Source of the DNA: CAYPNF01 sp964411985
GTDB lineage: Bacteria; Verrucomicrobiota; Verrucomicrobiia; Limisphaerales; J093
Assembly: GCA_964411985.1 (NCBI GenBank)
Contig: CAYPNF010000014.1
Location: 1-64,000, forward strand
Reading direction: 5' to 3'
DNA length: 64,000 nucleotides
Shown here: one piece after another, positions 43,929 to 53,559 of the stretch
How the letters are laid out: each line of letters begins with the position of its first letter
How positions within the stretch are numbered: the stretch's first letter is position 1
Notes under the pieces: model-generated
What the model was told of the DNA's origin: nothing
What the model saw: the letters and a program-made list of their open reading frames with translations, nothing else
Database searches by the model: none
Made by a program: the position numbers and the translations under genes

Positions 43929-44293
43929 AGATGGATGATTGTGGCAAGCGATAGTGGTTCTCACAACTTCGGCGGGAGCGGGCCACGGGTTTGATCGGCC
44001 TTTTGCTCCAAGTGTTCGCAGAGCTCGTGCTCTGGCCAGGCAGGGAAATGGAGGGTACTCAGTAAAAACAGTTGACGTTCTATGATGGCTACGGTAAGTT
44101 CTGTATATACAGAAATGTCAGACGTATGACACATGAAAGCCTGGTCCAAAGAATCACCCATCCGCCATTGGGGCGAGATAGGGACCCGATGGGGTGTGTT
44201 CCCGAACGGTGGGTGCCCTCGTGATGCGAGTCGGCTCGCCCGGCGGAAAGCATGCTGGCTCGACGAGCGACAAACCGTGTTCGCTGAATTCTC
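43929..44293. other. Regulatory leader region; one doubtful small minus-strand frame
   Basis: This stretch holds the promoter and palindromes at 44072-44131. A minus-strand frame (44161 to 43961, 66 codons, MGDSLDQAFMCHTSDISVYTE ...) covers the same bases, has no clear ribosome-binding site and no motif I recognise. I treat it as doubtful. Confidence 0.4.
44072..44131 (+). promoter_or_regulatory. Promoter-like site with two overlapping palindromic operators
   Basis: TTGACG (44072-44077) and TAAGTT (44095-44100) stand 17 bases apart, a plausible -35/-10 pair. The perfect 16-base palindrome TTCTGTATATACAGAA (44099-44114) overlaps the end of the -10, and the inverted repeat TGTCA-N6-TGACA (44116-44131) follows directly. 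A repressor bound here would cover the transcription start. The downstream gene is the TIGR01777 epimerase, with a leader of about 160 bases. Confidence 0.5.
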
Positions 44294-45226
44294 ATGAACA
44301 ATACCATCATCCTGGCTGGAGGTAGCGGATTCCTTGGAAGCGTGCTCGCCAAGTACTTTGTCGACCATGAAATGAAGGTCGTCGTCCTGACTCGCAAGCC
44401 CACACAAGTAACTGGCCTAGTGCGTCAAGTCTTTTGGGATGGCCAAACCCTTGGAGGGTGGACGAAGGAACTCGAAGGAGCGCGGGCGGTGATCAATCTG
44501 GCGGGCATCTCGGTGAATTGCCGCTACCACGGGCGGAATCGCAAGCTGTTGCTCGACTCACGCCTGAACTCCACCAGAATCCTCGGCGAAGCGATTGCAC
44601 TCTGTGCCGCTCCGCCGCCGGTATGGATGAACTCCAGCACGGCTACGATCTACAAACATACCTTTGGCCCGGCATGGGACGAGACGGGCGAAATTGGTGG
44701 CTGCGTCGAAGCCAAGGATCTCTTCTCGGTCCACGTCGCCACGGAATGGGAGCGTGTATTCAACGCGGCGACAACCCCCTTGACACGCAAAGTTGCCCTG
44801 CGTTCCGCGATGGTGTTGGGACATGGAAGGAATAGCGTGCTCCCGAATATGCTGCGAATGGGGCGAGTCGGCCTCGCCGGCAGCATGGCGGGTGGGCGGC
44901 AATTCGTTTCTTGGATCCATGAGGAGGACTTCTGCCGCGCCGTCGCCTGGATCTTGGAGCACGAGGACCTGAGTGGAGTCATTAACCTTGCTGCGCCCAA
45001 CCCGGTGACGAATGCGGAATTCATGGCAGCGGTTCGCCAAGTCTGCCGCGCTCCATTCGGCCTGCCTGCTCCCCGGTGGCTGTTGGAGGTCGGCGCGTTC
45101 TTCATGCGCACCGAAACCGAGCTGATCATCAAGAGCCGCCGGGTAGTACCCGGTGCGCTGCTGGAAAGCGGCTTTACCTTTCATCATCCGCGCCTGCTTC
45201 CTGCTATCGAACAACTCGTCCGTTAA
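44294..45226 (+). CDS. TIGR01777-family NAD(P)-binding epimerase/oxidoreductase
   Basis: A 310-residue protein of the SDR-extended type (YfcH/SulA-like): IILAGGSGFLGSVLAKYF is the Rossmann glycine motif, ARAVINLAGISVNCRYHGRNRKLLLDSRLNST is typical of TIGR01777, SSTATIYKHTFG replaces the usual S-A-x-G-Y-Y, and the C-terminal DUF1731 part ends FTFHHPRLLPAIEQLV. The usual catalytic Tyr-x-x-x-Lys pair is not evident, which is common in this family. The ATG has no clear Shine-Dalgarno. The cellular role is not known. Confidence 0.85.
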   Translation: MNNTIILAGGSGFLGSVLAKYFVDHEMKVVVLTRKPTQVTGLVRQVFWDGQTLGGWTKELEGARAVINLAGISVNCRYHGRNRKLLLDSRLNSTRILGEAIALCAAPPPVWMNSSTATIYKHTFGPAWDETGEIGGCVEAKDLFSVHVATEWERVFNAATTPLTRKVALRSAMVLGHGRNSVLPNMLRMGRVGLAGSMAGGRQFVSWIHEEDFCRAVAWILEHEDLSGVINLAAPNPVTNAEFMAAVRQVCRAPFGLPAPRWLLEVGAFFMRTETELIIKSRRVVPGALLESGFTFHHPRLLPAIEQLVR

Positions 45227-45370
45227 CTCACTCTCTTGCCATTCCCATGATCGAACTTCTCTATGCTCAGCTTATCGAAGATGGGAAAGAAGGGGCTTTC
45301 TCAACGTCTACCTCAGGCCCCACAAGCAGCATAAGCGAACTTCGGCCCACCGATCCGGCGGCGTAGGTTC

Positions 45371-46177
45371 CTATTGCGAGGATGTGTCAAGCACTAGCCG
45401 CACCGGTGCTCGGGAGACCTGCTCGGTGGTGGGCACGCTCCTCCAGTACTGCTTCACGCGCTGGAGTTCCCGTTCGAAGTCGAGGTCGAGCAGTCGGTCT
45501 AAGGTCGGTTGGCCCCTCAGTTGAAACATCGGAATCTTGACGATCATTGAGCCGGAAGTCGCCGGCGGGATATTGCCGTGGAAGTGGAGTTGCGTTCCCT
45601 CAGTTGTGTCGATGCCGCTCGGGGAGATATCCACTACGGCGAGGGGGATCCGTTGCTGGTCAAGCGTGGCATAGACTACGAGGTTGCTAAGTTCCAGCCT
45701 AATTGGATTGTCCCCGTTCCGGACGACCAGCGCGGCTTCAGCGAATGCATATTGATTGGTCAGGCTCTCGCCCATGAGTCGGACCAAGAGTACGCCGTCG
45801 GCGAACCCTCCGTTGGTGGCGGACAGATCACCTTCCTCGAGGCGGGTCGTCATTACCGTTTGGAGGTAACGAATGCCGTTGGTTTCCCATTGGGCATGGC
45901 AGATGGGAAGACTGTCGGCTTCCAGCCAGCGGCGCTGTGCCGGGCCTGCGGGCAGTCCAAAAGAGTAACGAGTGGTGTTGGTGGAAGCCCTACGTGGTTC
46001 CACAAGTCCGATGGCGTCGGCGACTTCAGTCAAGGAGCCGTCGCTGTGAACGTGCACCTCTCCTTGCGGAGATGATGGACGCGATGGCTGAGCCGAAAAC
46101 CCAACCACGCAGCCCAGCAGGCAAAGAAATGCCATGAGCGCCTTAGCTCCGGGAAACCTGGTCTGGAGGTCCGTCAT
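45371..46177 (-). CDS. Secreted beta-sandwich protein, possibly a truncated larger glycan-related protein
   Basis: A 268-residue protein with a signal peptide (about 1-29, ALMAFLCLLGCVVGFSAQ) and a beta-rich body (RRWLEADSLPICHAQWETNGIRYLQTVMTTRLEEGDL ... QLHFHGNIPPATSGSMIVKIPM). It ends LDFERELQRVKQYWRSVPTTEQV. The F-x-x-x-L-x-x-V-x-x-Y-W ending is the point at which larger glycosidase-like proteins pass into a helical barrel, but no barrel follows in any frame I examined. It may be a truncated gene or a stand-alone domain. It lies divergently from the GH43 gene. Confidence 0.6.
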   Translation of the reverse strand: MTDLQTRFPGAKALMAFLCLLGCVVGFSAQPSRPSSPQGEVHVHSDGSLTEVADAIGLVEPRRASTNTTRYSFGLPAGPAQRRWLEADSLPICHAQWETNGIRYLQTVMTTRLEEGDLSATNGGFADGVLLVRLMGESLTNQYAFAEAALVVRNGDNPIRLELSNLVVYATLDQQRIPLAVVDISPSGIDTTEGTQLHFHGNIPPATSGSMIVKIPMFQLRGQPTLDRLLDLDFERELQRVKQYWRSVPTTEQVSRAPVRLVLDTSSQ

Positions 46178-46295
46178 TCGATGGGGCCTATCATAGGCAA
46201 CGTTCCAATTTCGTGCAAACCTGATTCAGTCTCTCAACAACTCCGCATCTTCTGGAAATCGGTTCTTACCTGCGATAGAGTCCTGGCGAGTCTCT

Positions 46296-48047
46296 ATGCG
46301 ATACCTTTCCGCCTCGTTACTTTGCGGCGTTGCGGCAGCGGTCTTGGGTCAAGCCCAGTCCGGTGACCAAAAGACCTACTGCAATCCGATGGATATCAAC
46401 TACCAATACAACTTCGAGCAAAAGGCACGTGGGATCTCGTATCGGTCGGGCGCGGATCCGGTGATCGTGAATCACAAGGGGGAATACTACCTCTTTGTGA
46501 CCATTTCGGGCGGCTGGTGGCACTCCAAAGACCTCCTTCATTGGGACTATGTGAAGCCCAACACCTGGCCCAAGGAAGACATGTGTGCGCCGGCGGCCCT
46601 CTCCGTCGGGGACACGTTGTACCTATTCCAGTCCACTTTCGAGCAACGGCCCATTTATTCCACCAAGACCCCCTGGAACGGTCAGTTGACCCTCTTCAAT
46701 CCGCTCCTTCCTTATGTCCCCGGTGCGCAGGGGCCTTGGGACCCAGCGATTTTCCACGATGACGACACCGACCGCTGGTTCATGTACTTCGGTTCTTCCA
46801 ACCTCTACCCGCTGTACGGTATCGAACTCGACTTTTCTCGTCAGTTGTCTTATCTAGCCACCTCCAGGGAGCTGTTTACCCTGCATCCTGAAGAACATGG
46901 GTGGGAACGTTTCGGGCAGGATCATCGCTCCCCCATCAAGCCGTTCATGGAGGGAGCTTGGATGACCAAGCACAAAGGGAAGTATTACCTCCAGTACGGA
47001 GCTCCGGGTACGGAGTACAACGTTTACGCCAACGGGACCTACGTGGGCGACACTCCACTTGGGCCGTTCAAGTACGCCCCGAACAATCCCATCTCCTACA
47101 AGCCAGGTGGCTTCGTCACCGGAGCCGGTCATGGCAACACCTTCCAGGACAATTTCGGCAATTACTGGAACACGGGTACACCTTGGGTAGCGGTGAACTT
47201 CGATTTTGAACGTCGCATCGCTATGTTCCCCGCTGCGTTCGACGCGGAAGGGTTGCTTTATGCCAACACGCGTTTTGGAGATTTTCCCCACTACCTGCCG
47301 ACGAGGAAATGGACCCACAAAGATGAACTCTTTACCGGTTGGATGCTGCTTTCCTATCGCAAGGCTTGCACTGCCTCCTCGGCCCGCGCTCCGCATGCCG
47401 CTGCGGACGTGACCGACGAGAATCCACGCACCTATTGGCTCGCGGGATCGAATCGGGCCGGTGAGCAGATCACCATCGATCTGGATCATCCGTGCGAGGT
47501 TCGAGCCGTGCAGGTGAATTTCACGGACCATAAGTCCGGCCTTTACGCAAGCGACGCGTCGGTCTACACGCAGTTCAAACTGCATGTCTCACTCGATGGA
47601 AAGCAGTGGGAATTAGCGGCCGACCTTACGGCAGAACGACGCGACCGACCCAATGCCTACGTCGAGTTGCCTCAACCAATTCGTGCTCGGTACCTTAAGT
47701 ACGAGCATGTGTATGTGGCCTCGCCCAACCTCGCCATCAGTGATGTTCGCGTCTTCGGTCACAGCGAAGGCGAGCTTCCAGCCACCCCTGCCAACGTGAC
47801 GGTGCGCAGGGACGACGATTCCCGAAACGCCTTCATCAGTTGGGACGAAGTGCCAGGGGTGGTCGGCTACAACGTGCTGTGGGGAATTCAGGACGATAAG
47901 CTCTACCAGACCTACCAGGTGTTTTCTGACCGCAAACCCCTTCTGGAGTTGCGGGCGCTGAGCGCGGGCCAGAGCTACAGTTTCGCAGTAGAGGCCTTCA
48001 ACGAGAGGGGCGTTTCCAAAGTTTCCGAGATCAAACGTGTACAATAA
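46296..48047 (+). CDS. Secreted GH43 glycosidase with F5/8C and Fn3 domains
   Basis: A 583-residue protein with a signal peptide (about 1-20). GH43 covers about 25-345, with catalytic candidates Asp in SGADPVIVNHKG, Asp in GPWDPAIFHDDDTD and Glu in PFMEGAWMTKHKG. A discoidin-like domain (350-485, ENPRTYWLAGSN) and an Fn3 domain (490-583, PGVVGYNVLWG) follow. The GH43 part differs from the other two GH43 domains in the window, so it likely cuts a different bond. Its end overlaps the long frame of the next gene. Confidence 0.88.
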   Translation: MRYLSASLLCGVAAAVLGQAQSGDQKTYCNPMDINYQYNFEQKARGISYRSGADPVIVNHKGEYYLFVTISGGWWHSKDLLHWDYVKPNTWPKEDMCAPAALSVGDTLYLFQSTFEQRPIYSTKTPWNGQLTLFNPLLPYVPGAQGPWDPAIFHDDDTDRWFMYFGSSNLYPLYGIELDFSRQLSYLATSRELFTLHPEEHGWERFGQDHRSPIKPFMEGAWMTKHKGKYYLQYGAPGTEYNVYANGTYVGDTPLGPFKYAPNNPISYKPGGFVTGAGHGNTFQDNFGNYWNTGTPWVAVNFDFERRIAMFPAAFDAEGLLYANTRFGDFPHYLPTRKWTHKDELFTGWMLLSYRKACTASSARAPHAAADVTDENPRTYWLAGSNRAGEQITIDLDHPCEVRAVQVNFTDHKSGLYASDASVYTQFKLHVSLDGKQWELAADLTAERRDRPNAYVELPQPIRARYLKYEHVYVASPNLAISDVRVFGHSEGELPATPANVTVRRDDDSRNAFISWDEVPGVVGYNVLWGIQDDKLYQTYQVFSDRKPLLELRALSAGQSYSFAVEAFNERGVSKVSEIKRVQ

Positions 48048-48051
48048 CAAT

Positions 48052-50895
48052 ATGGGAGTTTCTTTCTTCCCCACCGGGTTGGGGTGTTTGGCGCTGATTG
48101 GATTCGGTTTCATGAATATGCCGTCCGCTTCCGCTTCCGACGCAGGCAAAGTGCCCACACCGGCGATGGTGCGGGTCTTGCGTCCGGAACCGCTGGTGAT
48201 CGCCCATCGCGGGTTCAGCCGGCGCGCCCCGGAGAACACGCTGCCTGCGTTTCGGCTTGGCCTGGCGTCGGGAGCCGATCTGATCGAATTGGACTACCAC
48301 CATACATCCGACGGGATCCCGGTCGTGCTGCACGACCACACGCTGGATCGTTGCAGCGATGCGGTGAACCGCTGGGGACGCGAGAAAAGCGAAGTGGGGA
48401 GCAAGTCTTTGTCAGAGCTTTCGGCTCTGGACGCAGGGGCTTGGTATGGGGAGCCCTTCGCTCAAACTCGCATTCCGACTTTGGAGCAGGCGCTAGACGT
48501 AATTCAGGCGTCAGGCTGCACGCTGATTGAACGGAAGGCCGGGGACCCCGCGACGCTTGCCAAGTTGCTTAAAGAACGAGATTGGCTGGGAAAGGTCGTG
48601 GTCCAGTCGTATGACTGGGAGTTTATCAAAGGATTCCACACGCTGGCCCCGGAAGCGGTATTGGGAGCTTTGGGGCCGCCCTCCTCTTACAAGGGCCGAA
48701 AACTCGAAGAAGGCGACAAAGCGCTCTCTGCTCAGTTCATCGCTGATATCCGCGAACTGGGGGCGCAGGTGGTAGTTTGGAACAAACAAATCACAGCAGA
48801 ATCGGTTTCCTTGGTTCATCGAGAGGGATTGCGAGTCTTCGTCTACACCATCGACGATCCTGACGTGGCGGCGGAGTTGGTGGGATTGGGGGTGGACGGG
48901 ATCATCACCAACGATCCGGCGGCGATCCTGGCCCGAATCCGACCGCAGGCAGGTGAGTCGGGCCATAACGCAGGCTCAGGCCGGATCCCGAGCCCCATGG
49001 CGGACCATCCGGGAAATGTCTTCCTGGAAGGGGAGAGAGTGCGAGTGTCGTTCCCGGGGGTCGCGTCCCAGGATGCCAACCGTTGGGAGTTGCGGGATGA
49101 CCAAAGGAAGCTCGTCCGTGATGGGGTCATTCCCTCGGGCGTTGCTCCTTCCTCCTCACAAATCGAGATCCCCGATTTGGGTGTAGGGTGGTACCGTTTG
49201 GAATTCAGCGGTGCTCGGGGCACGAACCTTTCCTGGACGACCTTGGCGGTCCTTCCCCCTATCAAAGTGCCTCCGCCTCCCGACTCCCCCATTTGTCTCG
49301 ATTCCGCCTCCGCTTGGTTTGCCCGTGCGGATACGAACCAGCAAGCACGGCTGGCGAGTCTGGCCACTTTGGCTGGTGTCAGTTGGGTTCGTGACCGCCT
49401 CCGTTGGGGGGAAATGCAGCCTTCCGCCGGAGAGTTGACACCTGAGACCACGACGTATGACACCTCCGCCCAGATTCAGTCGGAGGCAGGACTGAAGGTT
49501 CTGCAGGTCTTCCATGATACACCATCATGGGCTCGAGGGGGCCAAGCAGGAGGGCGATTCGCGCCGGATCTGCGAACCGTCTTCGCCTTTGCGAAGAGCC
49601 TGGCAACTCGGTTTCATGGCAAAGTGGAAGCCTGGGAGCCTTGGAATGAGGGGAACGTGGCCACTTTTGGCGGGCACACCGTCGACCAAATGTGCTCCTG
49701 GCAGAAGGCTGCCTACCTCGGTTTCAAGGCGGGAGATCCGAACTTGGTGGTAGGTTGGAATGCTTCCGCAGCCGTGCCTACTCCCGCCCAAACACGAGGT
49801 GTAGTCGCGAATGAGACCTGGCCCTACTTCGATACTTACAACATTCACACTTACGATTGGTCCCATGGCTATCCCGAGTTGTGGGCTCCGGCTCGGGAAG
49901 CGGCTTGTGGCAGGCCACTCTGGATTACGGAAGCTGATCGCGGCACGCCGCATCTGAAGCAAGAACCCTTCTTTGACCAAGATCCGCGCATGGAGATCCT
50001 GAAAGCGCAGTGGATGGCGCAGTCGTATGCCTCCAGCCTATTCTCTGGATCACGCCGCCATTTTCACTTCATCCTGGGGCATTACCACGAGCCCAATGGG
50101 GTTCAATTCGGCCTTCTCCGCCTGGATCTGACCCCGAGACCAGCCTATGTCGCGCTGGGCGCAGTCGCACGTTGCCTGACGGGTGCACGGTCACTGGGTC
50201 GGTGGCGGCCGGGAAACGATGTCCATGTCTACGCGTTTGACGCCTTCCCGATGGGTGCGCAACGCGACGTGCTCGTCATTTGGTCCGAGAAGGAAGTGGA
50301 CTGGGAGGGCAGGGGAAAGACCTCCGTCGAGTGGCGCCTGCCAGCCAATTTGAAGCCGCTTGAGGTGATCGACTACCTCGGTCGGAGGATGCCCAATGGC
50401 TTTCCGACACGGGTGACCTCCGCCCCTGTCTTCGTCCTCTTACCCTCGGGACAGGCCACAACCTTGCCCTTGGAAGCGCCAGCAGTCCTGGCGCCGCTTC
50501 GAGCAGGGAAAGCCTCTCCGGTGGTGCTTCAGCTGTCCCTGCCCGCAGAAGCCTCCATCCGAGTCGAAGACCTCCCCTGGTCTGAGGGGTACGCGTATCG
50601 AACAGACCCGGATAAGCCCATGGAGTTGGTGATGCATGCCTACAACTTCGGCGCCGAGACCGTCAACGCGGTGCTAAAGACTGTTGAAACCCCGGCGGGC
50701 TGGGACCTGGTCGTGGCTGAGCCAAATCTGACCATTGAACCTGGGGGCAGATGTACAGTCCGCTGGGTGCTCACAATTCCAGCTGCTTCGACGATCCAGG
50801 ACGGGTGGGTGGCTGTTCGCGCCGAAGCCGGTACCCATAACTCGGCCTGCCTTGCCTTCCGAGTCTTGACGCGTTCTGCGTCGGTTTCGAAATGA
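48052..50895 (+). CDS. Secreted fusion of glycerophosphodiester phosphodiesterase and clan A glycosidase
   Basis: About 947 residues with a signal peptide (1-30). Residues 40-300 are a GDPD domain: VIAHRGFSRRAPENT, DLIELDYHHTSDG, VVLHDHTLDR (catalytic histidines) and DGIITNDPA. After a linker and a small beta region, residues 410-690 are a clan A TIM-barrel glycosidase similar to GH39 or GH5-like enzymes, with the acid/base Glu in WEPWNEGN (near 532) and the nucleophile Glu in WITEADRG (near 626). A beta-rich C-terminus resembles NEW3. The ATG at 48052 starts the signal peptide. A GTG at 48037 is in frame but would overlap the GH43 gene. Confidence 0.85.
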   Translation: MGVSFFPTGLGCLALIGFGFMNMPSASASDAGKVPTPAMVRVLRPEPLVIAHRGFSRRAPENTLPAFRLGLASGADLIELDYHHTSDGIPVVLHDHTLDRCSDAVNRWGREKSEVGSKSLSELSALDAGAWYGEPFAQTRIPTLEQALDVIQASGCTLIERKAGDPATLAKLLKERDWLGKVVVQSYDWEFIKGFHTLAPEAVLGALGPPSSYKGRKLEEGDKALSAQFIADIRELGAQVVVWNKQITAESVSLVHREGLRVFVYTIDDPDVAAELVGLGVDGIITNDPAAILARIRPQAGESGHNAGSGRIPSPMADHPGNVFLEGERVRVSFPGVASQDANRWELRDDQRKLVRDGVIPSGVAPSSSQIEIPDLGVGWYRLEFSGARGTNLSWTTLAVLPPIKVPPPPDSPICLDSASAWFARADTNQQARLASLATLAGVSWVRDRLRWGEMQPSAGELTPETTTYDTSAQIQSEAGLKVLQVFHDTPSWARGGQAGGRFAPDLRTVFAFAKSLATRFHGKVEAWEPWNEGNVATFGGHTVDQMCSWQKAAYLGFKAGDPNLVVGWNASAAVPTPAQTRGVVANETWPYFDTYNIHTYDWSHGYPELWAPAREAACGRPLWITEADRGTPHLKQEPFFDQDPRMEILKAQWMAQSYASSLFSGSRRHFHFILGHYHEPNGVQFGLLRLDLTPRPAYVALGAVARCLTGARSLGRWRPGNDVHVYAFDAFPMGAQRDVLVIWSEKEVDWEGRGKTSVEWRLPANLKPLEVIDYLGRRMPNGFPTRVTSAPVFVLLPSGQATTLPLEAPAVLAPLRAGKASPVVLQLSLPAEASIRVEDLPWSEGYAYRTDPDKPMELVMHAYNFGAETVNAVLKTVETPAGWDLVVAEPNLTIEPGGRCTVRWVLTIPAASTIQDGWVAVRAEAGTHNSACLAFRVLTRSASVSK

Positions 50896-51126
50896 CGCTG
50901 TTGATTCCATAATTGGGAAAAGTCGATCCCGATGACGGGAATGAGTTGGCGGGATTTGGGTTTTGTAGGTTGGCCTAAGACTTGGCATGGAGTGGCTTAG
51001 GCGGATTGGCCTGGATTGGCACGCCATATGCCTATGGAGAGACTCTGACGGTCGCGCAACAGCGGCTATCCTGGCGGTTTTGTGCGAATCCCGAGATCCG
51101 ATGCTACAAGCGCGGAGCACGAAAGA

Positions 51127-53556
51127 ATGCGTACTTTGATCCAAGATATTCGGTTTGGATGGCGAATGCTGGCCAAGCAGCCCGGCTTGACCCTGCTCGT
51201 TGTGGCCACCCTTGCGATCGGTATCACTTCCACCACCACCGTTTTCAGTTGGATTCGTTCGACCCTGCTGACTCCCATTCCCGGGGTTTCAGATTCGTCG
51301 AGCCTCTGGGCTTGTACCCGGGGCGCCAGTCCCACTCCCGCCTGTTCCTACCTCGAATACGTCCAGCTTCGCTCGCAAACCACCAGTTTTGCCGGGTTAC
51401 TCGCCTATCACGACGATTGGATGACCTTGACCGATGGCGACAAGCCCCAACGGGTCTACGGGGTGTTGGCCTCCGCAAACTACTTTGACTTGCTCCGAGT
51501 ACGCCCAGTCTTGGGCCGTGGTTTCCTTCCGGAGGAAGAGGGAAAACCAGGAAACGCTCCCGTGGTGGTGATCAGTCACAGTTTCTGGCAGCGGCACTTC
51601 GCCGCTGACCCGGGCGTGATCGGCCGACAGATCGAGCTCAACCGCGATTCCTTTACCATCGTAGGGGTGGCCCCTCCGGGTTTTCACGGATGCAAGACGG
51701 GCTTGCGCTCCGAGATCTGGATTCCCTTGGCCATGTCGAAGGTCGTGAACGGCAAGGACCAGCTTGTCGACCGTGACAATTATTGGTTCAACGTGCTCGG
51801 TTTCCTGAAGCCGGGAGAATCCCCGCAGAAAGCGCAACAAGAGCTGAACCACCTCTTACAGCAGATGGGGGATCAGAACCCTCGTGCCGCCAAGGATCGC
51901 TCGCTCCTCTTGCTGCATCCTTTGTGGCGCTCGCCCGTGGGGGCCAACTCGCTCCTCTATCTCCTCTTGCCGATGTTGCAGGGCGTGGCCTTCGTCGTGC
52001 TGATTCTGGCCTGTGCGAATGTGGCAAACCTCCTTCTGGTGAGGTCCATCACGCGCCGCCGCGAGATTTCCATTCGGCTTTCTTTGGGGGCCTCTCGTGC
52101 ACGCCTGTTCCGGCAACTTCTCGTGGAGAGTCTCCTCCTCACCTCCATCGCGGGAGTGGTGGCTCTGTTTCTCACCTACTGGACTGCAGGTGCCTTCCGC
52201 CGTTTCATTCCGCCGGTGAGTCTTCCGGTCTCCTTTGAAATCGAGATGGATCGGACCGTCTTTCTAGTAACGTTCCTCGTGTCGGCCTTGGCCGGAGTTG
52301 TTTGCGGGCTGGTACCGGCATTCCGGTCCACCGCCCTTTCCCCCGTCTCCGCTCTCAAAGAGGAGGCCGGAAACGTCGCGGGAGGACTTCACCGATCGCG
52401 CTTGGCCAACACCCTGGTGGTAGTTCAGGTTTCGCTTTCCATGCTTCTTCTGGTTTGCGCCGGGCTTTTCGTCAAGAGCCTGGATCGCGCGGCCCAACTG
52501 AATCCCGGTTTCGATCCCGAGGGGGTGTTTCTGGCTTCCTTGGATCTGTTGCCCGCCGGTTACCGCCGTGACGAAGGAATTCGTTTCTTTTCACAGCTTC
52601 TGACCAGAGTGGAGGCGTTGCCGGGAGTGGAGTCCGTAACGCTTGCCGATTCCACCCCGCTCTCCTATTCAACTCATACGTCCATTATCGAGGCTGAAGG
52701 ATATGTGCCGCAGCTCCGCGAATCCATGGAAGTGGATCGAGCCTACGTTGGGCCCAATTATTTGCGAACCATGCGCATTCCCCTGGTGGAAGGGCGAGAT
52801 CTGACCGTTTCCGACCAGACTGGCTCCCCGGATGTGGTAGTGATCAACGAAGCCTTTGCTGCTCGATTCTTCCCGGGGGGCAAAGCCTTGGGGAAACGCA
52901 TTCGGGCCGAAGGCCATGAGTCGACGATTGTAGGGATTGCCCGGAACATGCGATGGGCGAATCTCCAGGAACCTTCACGTCCCTTTCTGTTCATGCCGCT
53001 CTTCCAGAACTACTACAATGAAGTGACACTCCATGTCAGAGGTTCCCACCTTCCGCAGTCCCTCGCCGGTCCGATCGCGAAGGTCGTGGCGGAGTTGGAT
53101 TCGAGAGTGCCACTTTTTGACATTTCCCGGCTGGACGCGCGCATCCAAGTGGCGAGCTTCCTGTTAAAGATGGCTAGGTCGGTGGTCGGCGTTTTCGGTT
53201 TGCTGGCTTGGATCCTTTCCGCGGTAGGTCTCTACGCGGTGGTGGCCTACGCTACCCGTCAACGCACCCGGGAAATCGGCATCCGGATGGCGCTGGGGAG
53301 CCAGAGGAGCCGTGTCTTTGGGTTGGTTGTGGCGCAAGGGTTACGGCTTACCCTCGGGGGCATCGCCATCGGATTCCTGGTTTCCCTGGCGGTGACTCGC
53401 TTCCTGGGAGGCCAATTGCTTGAGGTGACACCCAACGACCCGCTTACCTACAGTGCAGTGGCCTGCGTGCTCTGCGTGACCGCTCTGATGGCCTGTTATC
53501 TCCCGGCTTGGCGCGCGGCACGGTTGGAGGCTGCGGTCGCACTTCGGTGCGAGTAG
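51127..53556 (+). CDS. ABC transporter permease of the MacB/ADOP type
   Basis: An 809-residue protein: MRTLIQDIRFGWRMLAKQPG then one membrane helix, a periplasmic MacB domain (about 50-260), three helices with RREISIRLSLGASRARLFRQLL, a second periplasmic domain (460-680), and three more helices with TREIGIRMALGSQRSRVFGLV. The duplicated halves match acidobacterial duplicated orphan permeases (TIGR03434-like). No ATPase gene is adjacent, as usual for orphans. The ATG at 51127 starts the family consensus. The frame is open from 51082. Confidence 0.9.
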   Translation: MRTLIQDIRFGWRMLAKQPGLTLLVVATLAIGITSTTTVFSWIRSTLLTPIPGVSDSSSLWACTRGASPTPACSYLEYVQLRSQTTSFAGLLAYHDDWMTLTDGDKPQRVYGVLASANYFDLLRVRPVLGRGFLPEEEGKPGNAPVVVISHSFWQRHFAADPGVIGRQIELNRDSFTIVGVAPPGFHGCKTGLRSEIWIPLAMSKVVNGKDQLVDRDNYWFNVLGFLKPGESPQKAQQELNHLLQQMGDQNPRAAKDRSLLLLHPLWRSPVGANSLLYLLLPMLQGVAFVVLILACANVANLLLVRSITRRREISIRLSLGASRARLFRQLLVESLLLTSIAGVVALFLTYWTAGAFRRFIPPVSLPVSFEIEMDRTVFLVTFLVSALAGVVCGLVPAFRSTALSPVSALKEEAGNVAGGLHRSRLANTLVVVQVSLSMLLLVCAGLFVKSLDRAAQLNPGFDPEGVFLASLDLLPAGYRRDEGIRFFSQLLTRVEALPGVESVTLADSTPLSYSTHTSIIEAEGYVPQLRESMEVDRAYVGPNYLRTMRIPLVEGRDLTVSDQTGSPDVVVINEAFAARFFPGGKALGKRIRAEGHESTIVGIARNMRWANLQEPSRPFLFMPLFQNYYNEVTLHVRGSHLPQSLAGPIAKVVAELDSRVPLFDISRLDARIQVASFLLKMARSVVGVFGLLAWILSAVGLYAVVAYATRQRTREIGIRMALGSQRSRVFGLVVAQGLRLTLGGIAIGFLVSLAVTRFLGGQLLEVTPNDPLTYSAVACVLCVTALMACYLPAWRAARLEAAVALRCE

Positions 53557-53559
53557 GTG

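Noticed and set aside
44101..44112. CTGTATATACAG as a LexA (SOS) box
   Set aside because: The E. coli box has eight bases between CTGT and ACAG. Here there are four, and no SOS gene follows.
43961..44161. Minus-strand 66-codon frame in the leader of the epimerase gene
   Set aside because: It has no clear ribosome-binding site or motif, and it covers the promoter and both palindromes. I treat these as regulatory DNA.
50968..51005. GCCTAAG...CTTAGGC inverted repeat upstream of the ABC permease as a terminator
   Set aside because: The arms are seven bases with a long loop and no T tract follows, so it is too weak to call.
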